Counted from the stretch's first letter, positions 26,444 through 35,156 are shown. The stretch is 51,268 nucleotides of DNA from Chloroflexota bacterium (GCA_013388855.1 JACAEM010000021.1:1-51268); one strand, 5' to 3'. The notes: generated by a model not told the origin, from the letters alone. Made by a program: numbers and translations.

Positions 26444-27919
26444 ATGCCTGGCTTTACCCCCGGTCGAAGATGGCAGCCCGCTTACTCCCCTTTTCAAAAG
26501 GAGACCTTTGGCGACCGCGCCTTGCAGGTCCTTGAGTACAGCATAAAAGGTCCGTTGTTCGGGTGCCGCATGTGCGGGAATTGTCTTTTGCAGGAGACCG
26601 CGCTCATCTGCCCGATGGAATGCCCGAAAGGCCTGCGTAACGGTCCGTGCGGCGGTTCCACCGCCGAATACTGCTACGTGGATAAAAGCCGGCCCTGTAT
26701 TTGGTACAAAATCTACGAACGCTCATTTAAGTATGGGCGCGAGGAATTATTGCTGGAGGTCCTGCCGCCGCTCGACTGGGAACTGGTGGGACGCGATTCA
26801 TGGGGTGCAATTTTCAGGAACATCCAAAAAATGGGGGTGGGGAAAGTTTTGCGCGGACTGGTTTCTAAAGAAACACGAACTGAAACCTGGGACGGGATCT
26901 TTCGTCCGGTACGTCAGCCGGATTGGTGGAAAGGCGATTCGCTTTACCACCCGCCCGCCTATACTGAACCCGCCTCGGAACTGGAGCGGAGGCTGGCTGC
27001 CGGTGAATTCGTCGTTACAAGCGAGATCACGCCTCCGTTAAGCTCCGCCACCGACAGATTGATTCGCAACATCAAAGCGACCGCTCCCCTTGTAGCGGCG
27101 GTGAATTTTACGGATAACCAATCCGCCACACCGCGCATGACCTCGTGGGCATGCAGTACCGTGGCAATTCAGCAGGGAGCCGAGCCGGTTTTGCAGATGT
27201 CTGCACGCAATCGCTCGCGGGGAAGCCTGCAAAGCGAAATCATCGGTGCAACGGCATTGGGAGTTCGTAATGTATTATGCGTCACCGGCGACAGCGCCAA
27301 GCTCTCCCCCTCCCCGCGCGACAACATGCAGATCAACGACCTCGACGCCGTCCAAATGTTGTGGGTCCTGCGCCGTATGCGCGATGAGGGAAAATATCTC
27401 GATGGGCGTGAGATCAAGAATCCGCCCAAGTTCTTCCTCGGCGCGGCGGCATCACCATTTTCGTCCAACCCGAAGTTTCAGGCGCTGCGCGAGCAAAAAA
27501 AGGTCAATGCGGGAGCGCAATTCTTCCAAACCAACTTAATCTTCAATGTGGACGGTATGGAGGTGTGGCTAAACGAGCTTGCCAAGCGAAATATTCTGGA
27601 TAAGGTTTATATTCTGGCGGGCGTGACACCCATCAAGAGTTTCAAGATGGCGCAAAGGCTGGCGGAAGTGCCGGGCGTGCATCTCCCCCAAGAGGTTCTT
27701 CAACGCATGGAAATCGCGGATAAGTCAGGCAATGCGCAGGAGGAAGGCGTTCAGATTGCGCTGGAAATTATCGGTCGAATCAAGGCGTACAGAAATCAGG
27801 GAATCCACGGAATCCATCTCATGCCCGTCGGTTGGGATGAAATCGTGCCGCGAATCGTCACCGAGGCAGGGCTGATACCGGAGCAGAACGTTGTCCAAGA
27901 ACTGGTTCCTGCTCATTAG
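26444..27919 (+). CDS. MetV-MetF type methylenetetrahydrofolate reductase fusion
   Basis: A 491-residue protein. The N-terminal 170 residues are an MTHFR_C/MetV-type zinc or FeS domain with many Cys (GCRMCGNCLLQ, CPMECPKGLRNGPCGG, then CYV and CIWY). Residues about 190-490 are a MetF TIM barrel (VVTSEITPP, VLCVTGDS, FFQTNLIFNVDGM, HLMPVGWDE). In acetogens MetV and MetF are separate subunits of the Wood-Ljungdahl methylene-THF reductase; here they are one chain. It is the second MetF domain in the window, after 1596-3443. The electron donor is unknown. Confidence 0.92.
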   Translation: MPGFTPGRRWQPAYSPFQKETFGDRALQVLEYSIKGPLFGCRMCGNCLLQETALICPMECPKGLRNGPCGGSTAEYCYVDKSRPCIWYKIYERSFKYGREELLLEVLPPLDWELVGRDSWGAIFRNIQKMGVGKVLRGLVSKETRTETWDGIFRPVRQPDWWKGDSLYHPPAYTEPASELERRLAAGEFVVTSEITPPLSSATDRLIRNIKATAPLVAAVNFTDNQSATPRMTSWACSTVAIQQGAEPVLQMSARNRSRGSLQSEIIGATALGVRNVLCVTGDSAKLSPSPRDNMQINDLDAVQMLWVLRRMRDEGKYLDGREIKNPPKFFLGAAASPFSSNPKFQALREQKKVNAGAQFFQTNLIFNVDGMEVWLNELAKRNILDKVYILAGVTPIKSFKMAQRLAEVPGVHLPQEVLQRMEIADKSGNAQEEGVQIALEIIGRIKAYRNQGIHGIHLMPVGWDEIVPRIVTEAGLIPEQNVVQELVPAH

Positions 27920-27936
27920 CATGAGGGCTCCCTGCT

Positions 27937-29991
27937 CTATAATTTGATCGTTTCTGAATTCACTTTCAATAATTTCCCATCTTTCTCTACAACATCGTTC
28001 GCAAAACCAAAGAAACTCCAAAACGTGACCTGCGGCTGATGCGCCTCGAGCATTACGGAAATTGCCGGCTCTTTGTGACCGTAATACTTCGACCTCCAGC
28101 CGCGCGTGGAGTGGGCATCCGCGCGGACAATGGAGAACCTGCCACCGCCATTGGTCATTCCAACCTGTAGCTTGTATGCCATTTCGTTTAACCGCAGTAC
28201 AACTTCATTTCCCTGCTGCTCGAAGGGCAAATCCTCCAGCAGCCAATGGAGCGCGTAACGATGCGGCTGATCGGCATCGAGCGTGTCAATCACCAGCCAG
28301 CGGTCGCCTTCCAGCGCCATGACGGTTCGCTTGTGAGATACAGGTTTATAACCATCGTGTTCGCCCCGCCAAATACCTTTGTCATGCTTGATGACTTTCC
28401 CCTTTGACCAGTTCGTCCACGTGAAGCGGCTGACCAGGGTCATTTGGTCTTTGCCGTCCACAGTGACGGTATTGTGTGCAGAGGTGCGCGCCAAGCCGTT
28501 CCGCCAGATGCCATATCCACTATAGAGGTAGGTGCCTGCATCAATGGCGAGGTTATGGCCGTGCATCCACAAATCCACATGGAGTTGGTCAGCGTGGGAG
28601 GGGCGGGATGTGAAATCGGTGCAGCGGATAACGGCGCGGGAGTTCGCGTTGCAGAGGAGGTAAATCCCACCATAAGAGAAGGAAAGTTCTCCCTCCCCCC
28701 CGCCTCCCCTCCTGCTGGGAGAGAGAGACTCTGTTCCACACAACCAAAGTAGATCTTCATCCCAGGGTCCGGGGTCGAAGAGGCGCTCACCCATGGTAAT
28801 GTACCAGCCCAATTGCAACAGCGGACGGTAATCGGTGAAGTCGCAGTTGTTGAGCGGCAGGATGAGGGCGCCGTCGTTGGAACCGTAAACGGGCATCTCC
28901 CCTATTTTCGAGTTGAGGAGATGGGAGAGATAGCTAACAGACTTGGTAACTGATGTTCGGAATGGATCGGTAAATGGCGATTGGTAAATTTCGCTCAGGC
29001 GGATGGCATACAGATAAATATGCAAAATGAAACGATGGTAGTTGAGGGAATACATTGAGTAACTACCATCAGGGAAGATTTGATTTGCCGCTTCCTGCTC
29101 AAGGAGTCGTTTTCCCAGAGATAAATACTTTTCGGCATATTTGAGTTCGGGAAAGAGGAGACCAATCATCCATAAGCCGAAGGCCTCGCTGATGGTGTGG
29201 TTGCTTCGCGTGGAGATGGCGTAGTCAATGTTCTTGTGAATACGTTCGGCTTGGACAGCGACATAGAGAATGAAGTCTTCTTTTCGTTTGGGAGTTGTAG
29301 TTGGGGAGTTGAGAAAGGCATGATAACCGAATACCCATGCCATGAGGCGGAGGGCAATTTCTTGCCCGTCCATCCAATTGGGGCCAGTATTGGGAGGGTT
29401 GTGTTGCGCCCAGTCTTCGACGAGAGTCCAAAAGGCTTCAGGGTATTTTTCATCACCGCTGGCGGCGTAGGCGCGAACAAGGGTGTAAACAAAGGCGAAA
29501 CGATTGGGTTCCCAGATGAATTTGATGTCAGTGATGGAGTCATCGGGGATTTGGGACCAATGCCTGTTCATGTCGCTCGGAGTGGAGCGAAGGGTGTCTG
29601 CTTGCGGGAGGAGAGTTCTTTCGCCATCGCTCAGGATAAAATCACTATAGTAGTCTTTATGCCAATTGGGAGGAAAATCCGTTTTTAGCCATTCATGGGC
29701 AAAATATTTGATTTCGCCGTTGAGGAGGCGGTCGGCTTCTTCGACCGCGGTTTGGGGATTCCAGGGAACGTTGCTTAGGTCTGGTCCCGATACGAACGGG
29801 AAAAACACCCGTTTTGCTGGACTGGTGATTTTATTTGAGGTGAGGTTCTTATAATCACTCCACCTACCGATTGGCATCTGCCAGCGGATGAGTCTCGTGC
29901 GGAGGCGAAAAGCATAGGTGAGGCGAAAGATGGACCAACGGAGTCCAAGTTCTCGGTAGAGTGAAGCGAATGTCCGGAATTTAGTTAACAT
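27937..29991 (-). CDS. Heparinase II/III-like (alginate lyase family) protein of a polysaccharide cluster
   Basis: A 684-residue protein. Residues about 60-390 form the helical toroid (GPNWMDGQEIALRLMAWVFGYH, ISTRSNHTISEAFGLWMIG), and residues 450-684 the beta-sandwich with HADQLHVDLWMHGHNLAIDAGTYLYSGYG and SAHNTVTVDG, where the lyase His residues lie. Such genes are frequent in exopolysaccharide clusters, where they probably trim uronic-acid polymers. No signal peptide is visible, unlike secreted lyases. A GC-rich repeat is inserted in frame near the junction (ESLSPSRRGGGGEGE, 28689-28733). The start overlaps the WecA-like gene by 11 bp. Confidence 0.9.
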   Translation of the reverse strand: MLTKFRTFASLYRELGLRWSIFRLTYAFRLRTRLIRWQMPIGRWSDYKNLTSNKITSPAKRVFFPFVSGPDLSNVPWNPQTAVEEADRLLNGEIKYFAHEWLKTDFPPNWHKDYYSDFILSDGERTLLPQADTLRSTPSDMNRHWSQIPDDSITDIKFIWEPNRFAFVYTLVRAYAASGDEKYPEAFWTLVEDWAQHNPPNTGPNWMDGQEIALRLMAWVFGYHAFLNSPTTTPKRKEDFILYVAVQAERIHKNIDYAISTRSNHTISEAFGLWMIGLLFPELKYAEKYLSLGKRLLEQEAANQIFPDGSYSMYSLNYHRFILHIYLYAIRLSEIYQSPFTDPFRTSVTKSVSYLSHLLNSKIGEMPVYGSNDGALILPLNNCDFTDYRPLLQLGWYITMGERLFDPGPWDEDLLWLCGTESLSPSRRGGGGEGELSFSYGGIYLLCNANSRAVIRCTDFTSRPSHADQLHVDLWMHGHNLAIDAGTYLYSGYGIWRNGLARTSAHNTVTVDGKDQMTLVSRFTWTNWSKGKVIKHDKGIWRGEHDGYKPVSHKRTVMALEGDRWLVIDTLDADQPHRYALHWLLEDLPFEQQGNEVVLRLNEMAYKLQVGMTNGGGRFSIVRADAHSTRGWRSKYYGHKEPAISVMLEAHQPQVTFWSFFGFANDVVEKDGKLLKVNSETIKL
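28689..28733. repeat. GC-rich repeat read in frame in the heparinase-like gene
   Basis: On the minus strand CTCTCTCCC, a short loop and GAGGGGAGGCGGGG, then GGGAGGGAG, the order of elements in the metH copies but with weaker arms. It lies between the helical domain and the beta-sandwich and adds SPSRRGGGGEGE. Confidence 0.65.
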
Positions 29992-30997
29992 TCTTTAACC
30001 GGGAAACGTGCCGGGCAAGAAGAATCCAGATAAGCGGAAGTCCCAAAATGATCAAGGGGGGAGCGTAAGGTCGTCCCCATGACCAGGCATAGGAAAGAAT
30101 GCCTGCAAGCAGGGTCAGCAGGATGTATAGGAGGCTGACAGTGGAGTGTTTATATCCGCCAATGACGAGGCGTTGATAGAGGTGTGTGCGATGTGCGGCC
30201 AACAGTTTTTCGCGGCGAAGGGCGCGGCGAATGAACGTGACGCCCGCGTCCATGATGAACGTCCACATCAGGAGCGTGCCGAGCATGAGAGCGTCGCCGC
30301 CTTCCGTAGCAGAGAGCAACGGCAAGACGGCAAAGGTGTAGCCGAGGAAAGTGCTGGCAACATCGCCCATGAAAATTTTCGCGGGGTGCCAATTATGACC
30401 GAGAAATCCCAGGCTGCCTGCAGCAATGGCAAGGGCAATCCAGAACACAAAATTGTTGTTCATATTCGAGGCAAGCATCATCCAGCCGAGTGCGCCCGCG
30501 AACGCCACGCCGCCTGCAATGCCATCGATACCGTCCATGAAATTGTAGGCATTGGTAAGGCCGACGATCCACAGGAATGTAATGACGATGCCTACAATAC
30601 CCAAATGCAGTTCACCGAAGAGTGGGATGGTGACAACCTTGAAATATCCCAAACCATAAATTGAGACCGCCGCGACGAGTCCCTGCACGGCGAGACGGAT
30701 GCGCGTCGAGAGTGAATGGACGTCATCGCGCCAGCCGAGATATGCAATGACCGCGCCGCAGAAGAGGTAAATCAGCGCATGGCCGACTTCCGCTTCTCCC
30801 ATTGCCCATACGCCTGCTCCCGAGCCAAGCACGCCAAGCACGATCGCCAGCCCTCCACCACGCGGCGTGGGCAGGGAGTGTGAACTCCGTTCGTTGGGAT
30901 GATCAAGGATCTGGCGCTGTTCTGCATAACGACGGATAATCCATACCCCAAGATAGGAGAGGAGGGTAATGACAATGAAGAAAAGGATGGAAGTCAT
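29981..30997 (-). CDS. Undecaprenyl-phosphate glycosyl-1-phosphate transferase (WecA/MraY superfamily)
   Basis: A 338-residue membrane enzyme with about ten helices that loads the first sugar-1-phosphate onto undecaprenyl phosphate, starting a surface polysaccharide. Diagnostic motifs are HSLPTPRGGG (near residue 46), LGWRDDVHSL (Asp-Asp), NAYNFMDGIDG (Mg-binding), FMGDVAS and the C-terminal HRTHLYQRLVIGG. The last is typical of WecA/WbpL rather than MraY. With the GT4, epimerase and heparinase-like genes it defines a polysaccharide cluster. Confidence 0.94.
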   Translation of the reverse strand: MTSILFFIVITLLSYLGVWIIRRYAEQRQILDHPNERSSHSLPTPRGGGLAIVLGVLGSGAGVWAMGEAEVGHALIYLFCGAVIAYLGWRDDVHSLSTRIRLAVQGLVAAVSIYGLGYFKVVTIPLFGELHLGIVGIVITFLWIVGLTNAYNFMDGIDGIAGGVAFAGALGWMMLASNMNNNFVFWIALAIAAGSLGFLGHNWHPAKIFMGDVASTFLGYTFAVLPLLSATEGGDALMLGTLLMWTFIMDAGVTFIRRALRREKLLAAHRTHLYQRLVIGGYKHSTVSLLYILLTLLAGILSYAWSWGRPYAPPLIILGLPLIWILLARHVSRLKNVN

Positions 30998-31306
30998 TGG
31001 GATGATTTTAACGGAGAATTGGAGAATTACGCTTCACGCTTGATTGAGGCTGATACGGTTTCGACGGGCCTTTTCCCATACCATTCTGCAAATCTTGGGC
31101 TCCACAACCACGAACAATTTGCCCATCGGATAGCAATTGCGCCTAAAGGGGGTCGCGGGCGCTCCATTCAAGGAGATACAGACCCGATCCTCGTCCAAGA
31201 TCAGCGCAGGCGGTTGGTCACGGTCTTCCCTTTTCGCAGGGAGATGTGATACGTCCAGTTCATGAGTATTTTTCCTCAGCGTCTTCGACACCTGTCATCC
31301 ACAATA
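30998..31306. other. 309-bp gap without a convincing gene
   Basis: No supported gene or hairpin is seen. An 85-codon frame on the minus strand (31034-31291) has no recognisable domain or ribosome-binding site. GAGAATTGGAGAATTACG near 31014-31031 resembles short repeats seen elsewhere in the window. It may be the remnant of a lost cluster gene. Confidence 0.4.
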
Positions 31307-32164
31307 TCAAGTTTCACACTCAATGCTTATTCCCTCCTCAAACGAAAGCGGGGTAAATCCAAAATCCCTTTGCGCTTCAACGTAGTCGAAATTCTTGTCT
31401 TCGTTCAGACGCAAAACCTGCTCCAATTTAATAGGGATGGGAATATGAATCCGCTCGAAGAGTCTCAACAGGGAAATAACGAGACTCGAGGGAATATAGA
31501 ATTTCCAGATCTGCCTGTTCAGCGCTTTGGCAATTGTGTCAATGACTTCGTTGTAGGTCAGCGGATGCGCCCCTGCGATGTTGTAACTCTTGCCGATGGT
31601 GGACTCTGAATGCAGGCAACCGAGAACCGCCGCGGCAACATCGTCCACAAAAATAGGCTGCTGCAGATATTTTCCATCGCCGAAAACAGGGACAATCGGC
31701 GACAGGCGCATAAACCGGATCAACCTCCACATGTTGCGGTCGCGTGGACTACCGTAGATCATCGTTGGGCGCAGGATGGTATATTTCAGTTCACTCGTTT
31801 CGATTGCCAGTTCCGCCGCCACACGAACTTTCTTGCTCGAAGCATTCAACCGAGTGAAGATGGCGGTTGTGCTGATAAAAATGGCGCGCTTGATTCCAGC
31901 GTCTTTTGCGGCGCGGATGATCGAGTCCGCGTGACCGAAGCCAAGCGAGGCAATGTTGACAAGCGCGTCTGCACCTTGCATGGCGGAGGTCAGGGATTCA
32001 GTATCAGCGACATCGCCCAACGCCCAGTCGATCTTCAATCCGTTCAGTGGAGAACGGTCACTGGAAGCACGGTACAGACAACGGACTTCAAATCCGTTTT
32101 TGAGGAGGAGTGGGACGACGCGCGAGCCTGTGAATCCCGTTGCGCCTGTGACAAAGATTTTCAT
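31307..32164 (-). CDS. NAD(P)-dependent epimerase/dehydratase (extended SDR)
   Basis: About 285 residues from the ATG at 32164 (MKIFVTGATGFTGSRV); a start five codons further up is possible. The Rossmann motif TGATGFTG opens the protein. Ser/Tyr-region residues are AIFISTTAIF and TILRPTMIYGSPRDRN, where the usual YxxxK is not obvious, so catalysis may be non-canonical. It most likely makes or modifies a nucleotide sugar for the neighbouring glycosyltransferase. It ends 309 bp before the WecA-like gene. Confidence 0.88.
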   Translation of the reverse strand: MKIFVTGATGFTGSRVVPLLLKNGFEVRCLYRASSDRSPLNGLKIDWALGDVADTESLTSAMQGADALVNIASLGFGHADSIIRAAKDAGIKRAIFISTTAIFTRLNASSKKVRVAAELAIETSELKYTILRPTMIYGSPRDRNMWRLIRFMRLSPIVPVFGDGKYLQQPIFVDDVAAAVLGCLHSESTIGKSYNIAGAHPLTYNEVIDTIAKALNRQIWKFYIPSSLVISLLRLFERIHIPIPIKLEQVLRLNEDKNFDYVEAQRDFGFTPLSFEEGISIECET

Positions 32165-32212
32165 AAGAGTTTTTACCATGAAGTGTCACGATACCTAGCG
32201 TTCTTTTACCGT

Positions 32213-33436
32213 TTAGGGCTTCCCAACCAATGTCATGAGCAATTCAAACGTTTCATTCAACTTGTCGCGTCGGTCAAGGTGCTTGACCAGATATTTGCGG
32301 GCGTTTTGTCCCATTTGCCGTACACGACTGGAATCTTTCGAGAGTTCAAGAATTGTCTTCGCCAAGGACTCGTCATCTCCAGGCTGGACATACACTCCCC
32401 CGCCCGACGCCTCGATCAATTGCCGCGAGACCCCGTCAATGACCAGCACAGTCGCACGTCCCGCCGCCATGTAATCAAAAACCTTGTTCGGGTACGTGGT
32501 CCGGAACATCGGAATATCCTGCAAGATGGCCAGGCACACATCCGCAGAAGCGACGATGCCTGGCATCTCTTTTTTCGCGCGCGCGCCGGCAAAAATCACG
32601 TTTGACAGATTCATTTTCCCGGCATCGGCTTGGAGCCGCGCCCGTTCCTTCCCGTCGCCGAACAACACAAAACGGATTCTCCCCTCCTCGTTCAACCGCC
32701 GGGCTGCACGCAGGATCGTATCGATATCGTTCGCCTGCCCCAGCGCTCCCGCATATAACACGACGAATTTCTCCTGCATCCCCAATTCCGCCCGGATCAA
32801 TGAACCGTCCACGTGCGGATTAAACATATCCACGTCTGTCCCATAGGCAATGAACGTGACCTTCTTCTCTGACACGCCCTTTGCAATCATGTATTCCCGA
32901 TAGGCAGGCGAATTCACCAGAATGTGAGTAGCGTGCGCGTACAAAAACCGCTCCAGCCAGCGCGCGAGCGCGATCACTACTGGATTCTTCAATACCCCCA
33001 TGCTCACCCCGAACTCAGGCCACAGATCGCGCACCTCCAGCAGAAACGGCTTACGACGCACGAGCGCCACAAACCATGCCGAAACCGCCTGAAAGATCGG
33101 CGGCGTGGTACCCATTACAAGGTCCACGTTGCGCACCTGAAATGCAGTGTACACTGAACTAAGCATAAAACTGAAAAATGAAACGATACGCCAAAAATAA
33201 CTGCGATGCAGCGCCGGGACAATGTACGAACGCAGCACCCGTACGCCGTTGAAATTCTGCTCGGCAAAAAGCCCCTTGTGCGCTACTGTCCGTTGACCGG
33301 TCTGGTAGTTCAGGTCGCTGGCAACGATGACGAGTTCATGTCCGCGCGATTGCAGAAATTTCGCCATCTCGAAATGACGCGTGTGTCCCGGCTCATTGGG
33401 CGAGACGAAGGCTTGGTTGATTAATAGGATTTTCAT
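32213..33436 (-). CDS. GT4-family glycosyltransferase (WbuB-like)
   Basis: A 407-residue GT-B enzyme. The N-terminal domain carries an opening MKILLINQAFVSPNEPGHTRH, with GT4-type spacing. The C-terminal donor domain has KFVVLYAGALGQANDID, the E-x7-E-like region and PNKVFDYMAAGRATV. Relatives in O-antigen and exopolysaccharide clusters add L-fucosamine or similar sugars, but the substrate here cannot be told. It is the first gene of the minus-strand cluster and starts about 180 bp from the divergent DUF35 gene. Confidence 0.93.
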   Translation of the reverse strand: MKILLINQAFVSPNEPGHTRHFEMAKFLQSRGHELVIVASDLNYQTGQRTVAHKGLFAEQNFNGVRVLRSYIVPALHRSYFWRIVSFFSFMLSSVYTAFQVRNVDLVMGTTPPIFQAVSAWFVALVRRKPFLLEVRDLWPEFGVSMGVLKNPVVIALARWLERFLYAHATHILVNSPAYREYMIAKGVSEKKVTFIAYGTDVDMFNPHVDGSLIRAELGMQEKFVVLYAGALGQANDIDTILRAARRLNEEGRIRFVLFGDGKERARLQADAGKMNLSNVIFAGARAKKEMPGIVASADVCLAILQDIPMFRTTYPNKVFDYMAAGRATVLVIDGVSRQLIEASGGGVYVQPGDDESLAKTILELSKDSSRVRQMGQNARKYLVKHLDRRDKLNETFELLMTLVGKP

Positions 33437-33635
33437 CGGTTGGGATTATAGCATTGGGATGTGGATCCGCTTCAGGCGCAGCCGGAACCGGATTCGCTTC
33501 GAAAAACGTTTCATCCCCGGGAAAAATCCCGTTGGGGTGATTTCCCATCCGATTACACTTCCGAAAGGAAGCCATCTTGAGAGTCTTTGAGAGTCCCGTC
33601 AGATAGAATTACGGTTGCAGAAAGGAAACTTACCT

Positions 33636-34046
33636 ATGGAAATTCCACGACATTGGAGACTTCAGAAACAACGTTATGGGCTGGTTGGTGAAGTTTGCCC
33701 TCATTGCGATTATAAGATCTTCCCCCCGCGCGATGTCTGCCCAAATTGCGGCGACGAAGCCAAGGAACTCTACACTTTTAGCGGCAAAGGCGAGGTGTAT
33801 TCGTACACCACCGTGTATGAAGCCCCCAGCGGGTTCGATGCCACCGCACCCTATACTGTCGCCCTCGTCAAGCTCGAAGAGGGACCGATGGTCACCGCTC
33901 AGTTGACTGATGTGGACAACAGCGCGGTCGAGATCGGCATGCCCGTTGAGATGGTTACCCGCAAGATGAGGAATGATGGAGATGAGAGAGGCCTGATCGT
34001 CTACGGCTACAAATTCAGGCCTCAAAATTTTGTACCCGCCAAATAA
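33636..34046 (+). CDS. DUF35 zinc-ribbon/OB-fold protein, thiolase-HMGS partner type
   Basis: About 136 residues from the ATG at 33636, which has AAAGGAAA upstream (an ATG seven codons earlier is less likely). Rubredoxin-like zinc ribbon: Cys21, Cys24, Cys35, Cys38 (CPHC and CPNC); then an OB fold (GKGEVYSYTTVYEAP, VALVKLEEGPMVTAQL). In archaea this protein bridges thiolase and HMG-CoA synthase and channels acetoacetyl-CoA. Here it is 7-11 kb from those genes and has its own terminator, but it is the best candidate for the same role. Confidence 0.9.
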   Translation: MEIPRHWRLQKQRYGLVGEVCPHCDYKIFPPRDVCPNCGDEAKELYTFSGKGEVYSYTTVYEAPSGFDATAPYTVALVKLEEGPMVTAQLTDVDNSAVEIGMPVEMVTRKMRNDGDERGLIVYGYKFRPQNFVPAK

Positions 34047-34062
34047 AGAATAAAAAATCTAA

Positions 34063-34103
34063 AAACGAATGAACACCCCCACGTATAGGGGTGTTTTCGT
34101 TTA
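34063..34103 (+). terminator. Intrinsic terminator after the DUF35 gene
   Basis: Stem AACACCCC with GGGGTGTT around ACGTATA, extended by AAACGA/TCGTTT with a small bulge, followed by a T-containing tail. It lies 17 bp after the stop. Confidence 0.75.
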
Positions 34104-34164
34104 AAACATTCCCATATACAATCAATCCACTTTTTGCTATCTACCGACAGTCTGCCCGATCCCA

Positions 34165-34216
34165 GAACCTGCCTGCTTTATACTGATCCTGTCAATTCAT
34201 TACTTCAGGCAGGTTC
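34165..34216. promoter_or_regulatory. 11-bp inverted repeat reaching the start codon of the HTH gene
   Basis: GAACCTGCCTG (34165-34175) and CAGGCAGGTTC (34206-34216) are perfect inverted repeats 30 bp apart. The right arm ends 2 bp before the ATG at 34219 and includes its AGG. It could be an operator bound by the encoded HTH protein or an RNA hairpin that hides the start. Confidence 0.6.
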
Positions 34217-34218
34217 CT

Positions 34219-34956
34219 ATGCAGAATCATTCAACCATTCTAGATCAAATCACATGGGGAATCCATCTCAACTTTGAGGGGCACTCCGCCTCCCCACCAC
34301 CACCCCTCTCATGGCTTACTCAACTTCAGCAACAAGATTGGCAGCGGCGAGGAGTTGTCCTATGGGATGCAGACCTCCGCATCGTTGCTCATCTCTATGC
34401 AGGCTATGCGCTTGAACTTCTTGAACATCTGCAAGGGAATGATACATGGAAGACCGAAGGTCTAATCATCGGCTCACCGGCTTTTCAACTTTCATCCAAC
34501 AACACAAACACTCCATCGACAAAGTTAGGAGGAGAGTTGGTATTGAAAAACCAAATAGAACTTGGCACAGATCAAGCACAAACCCTTGTTGAATTTCTCT
34601 CAGCGCAGGAGAACTTGTTAAAACTTATTTCATCGTACGACAAAGAAGATGCGAAACAAGCCTTAAACAAGGTTTTTCGGCTTATCGCTGATTACGGCAG
34701 AAAAGTGCGGGAAAGAAAGGGAGACATAGAACTGATTGAGAATAAAGAACCGAAGGTAATACCCACCTCAATCCCACGCGGTAGTTATTTCACGGTTTAT
34801 CAAGCCGCACAGGTTTGCAAAGTCACGTCAAAACAGATCAGGGCATGGATCCGTATGGGAAAACTTGAAGCACTCGATTTACCTGGATTGGGGATCATTA
34901 TTGAGGCTGGGAAACTAAATGAATTCTTGGACAGGAGAATTTCGGAGTCCAATTGA
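34219..34956 (+). CDS. Protein with C-terminal excisionase-type HTH and unknown N-terminal domain
   Basis: A 245-residue protein. Residues about 192-243 are a MerR/excisionase-like winged helix (YFTVYQAAQVCKVTSKQIRAWIRMGKLEALDLPGLG, then KLNEFLDRR), as in helix-turn-helix domain proteins that bind DNA or recruit partners. The N-terminal 110 residues (WDADLRIVAHLYAGYALELLEHLQG) are not recognised, and the middle (110-185) is charged and probably helical. Base composition is lower in GC than the neighbouring polysaccharide genes. No integrase or phage gene is close, so an excision role is unsupported. Confidence 0.75.
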   Translation: MQNHSTILDQITWGIHLNFEGHSASPPPPLSWLTQLQQQDWQRRGVVLWDADLRIVAHLYAGYALELLEHLQGNDTWKTEGLIIGSPAFQLSSNNTNTPSTKLGGELVLKNQIELGTDQAQTLVEFLSAQENLLKLISSYDKEDAKQALNKVFRLIADYGRKVRERKGDIELIENKEPKVIPTSIPRGSYFTVYQAAQVCKVTSKQIRAWIRMGKLEALDLPGLGIIIEAGKLNEFLDRRISESN

Positions 34957-35102
34957 TCAATGCGATGAATCCTTGCCCATGCGGGTGGCACAATGACCCA
35001 CAAAAAGCCTGAGGGTGTACGAGGGTGTTGCATTATCAACCTAAGTCGGTGTTAGGATAATTTCACCTCATTATGTAGTGATTGAGCAGGGAAATTGAGC
35101 CA

Positions 35103-35131
35103 TTGACAAAACTTATTACGAGTATTAGAAT
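35103..35131 (+). promoter_or_regulatory. Consensus sigma-70 promoter of the ROK regulator
   Basis: TTGACA (35103-35108), exactly 17 bp, TAGAAT (35126-35131). It lies 26 bp before the ATG at 35157. This rules out an upstream ATG at 35082, because the promoter would be inside the coding region. Confidence 0.85.
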
Positions 35132-35135
35132 AAGT
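35111..35135. promoter_or_regulatory. Candidate operator inside the ROK promoter
   Basis: ACTTATT (35111-35117) and AATAAGT (35129-35135) are 7-bp inverted repeats separated by 11 bp. They cover the spacer and the -10 box. This is consistent with autoregulation by the dimeric ROK protein. Confidence 0.5.
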
Positions 35136-35156
35136 CAAATAATAACAGGGTCTCCT

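Noticed and set aside
28960-28995. Another in-frame repeat in the heparinase-like gene (GGTAAATGGCGATTGGTAAAT)
   Set aside because: It resembles the words of the 23670 palindrome, but the match is short and the protein there could be native sequence.
31034-31291. 85-codon frame in the gap before the epimerase gene
   Set aside because: No recognisable domain, no ribosome-binding site and no coupling. It was kept only as part of the described gap.
34219-34956. Prophage or integrative element based on the excisionase-like HTH
   Set aside because: No integrase, tRNA attachment site or phage genes lie nearby, and this HTH type is common in ordinary regulators.
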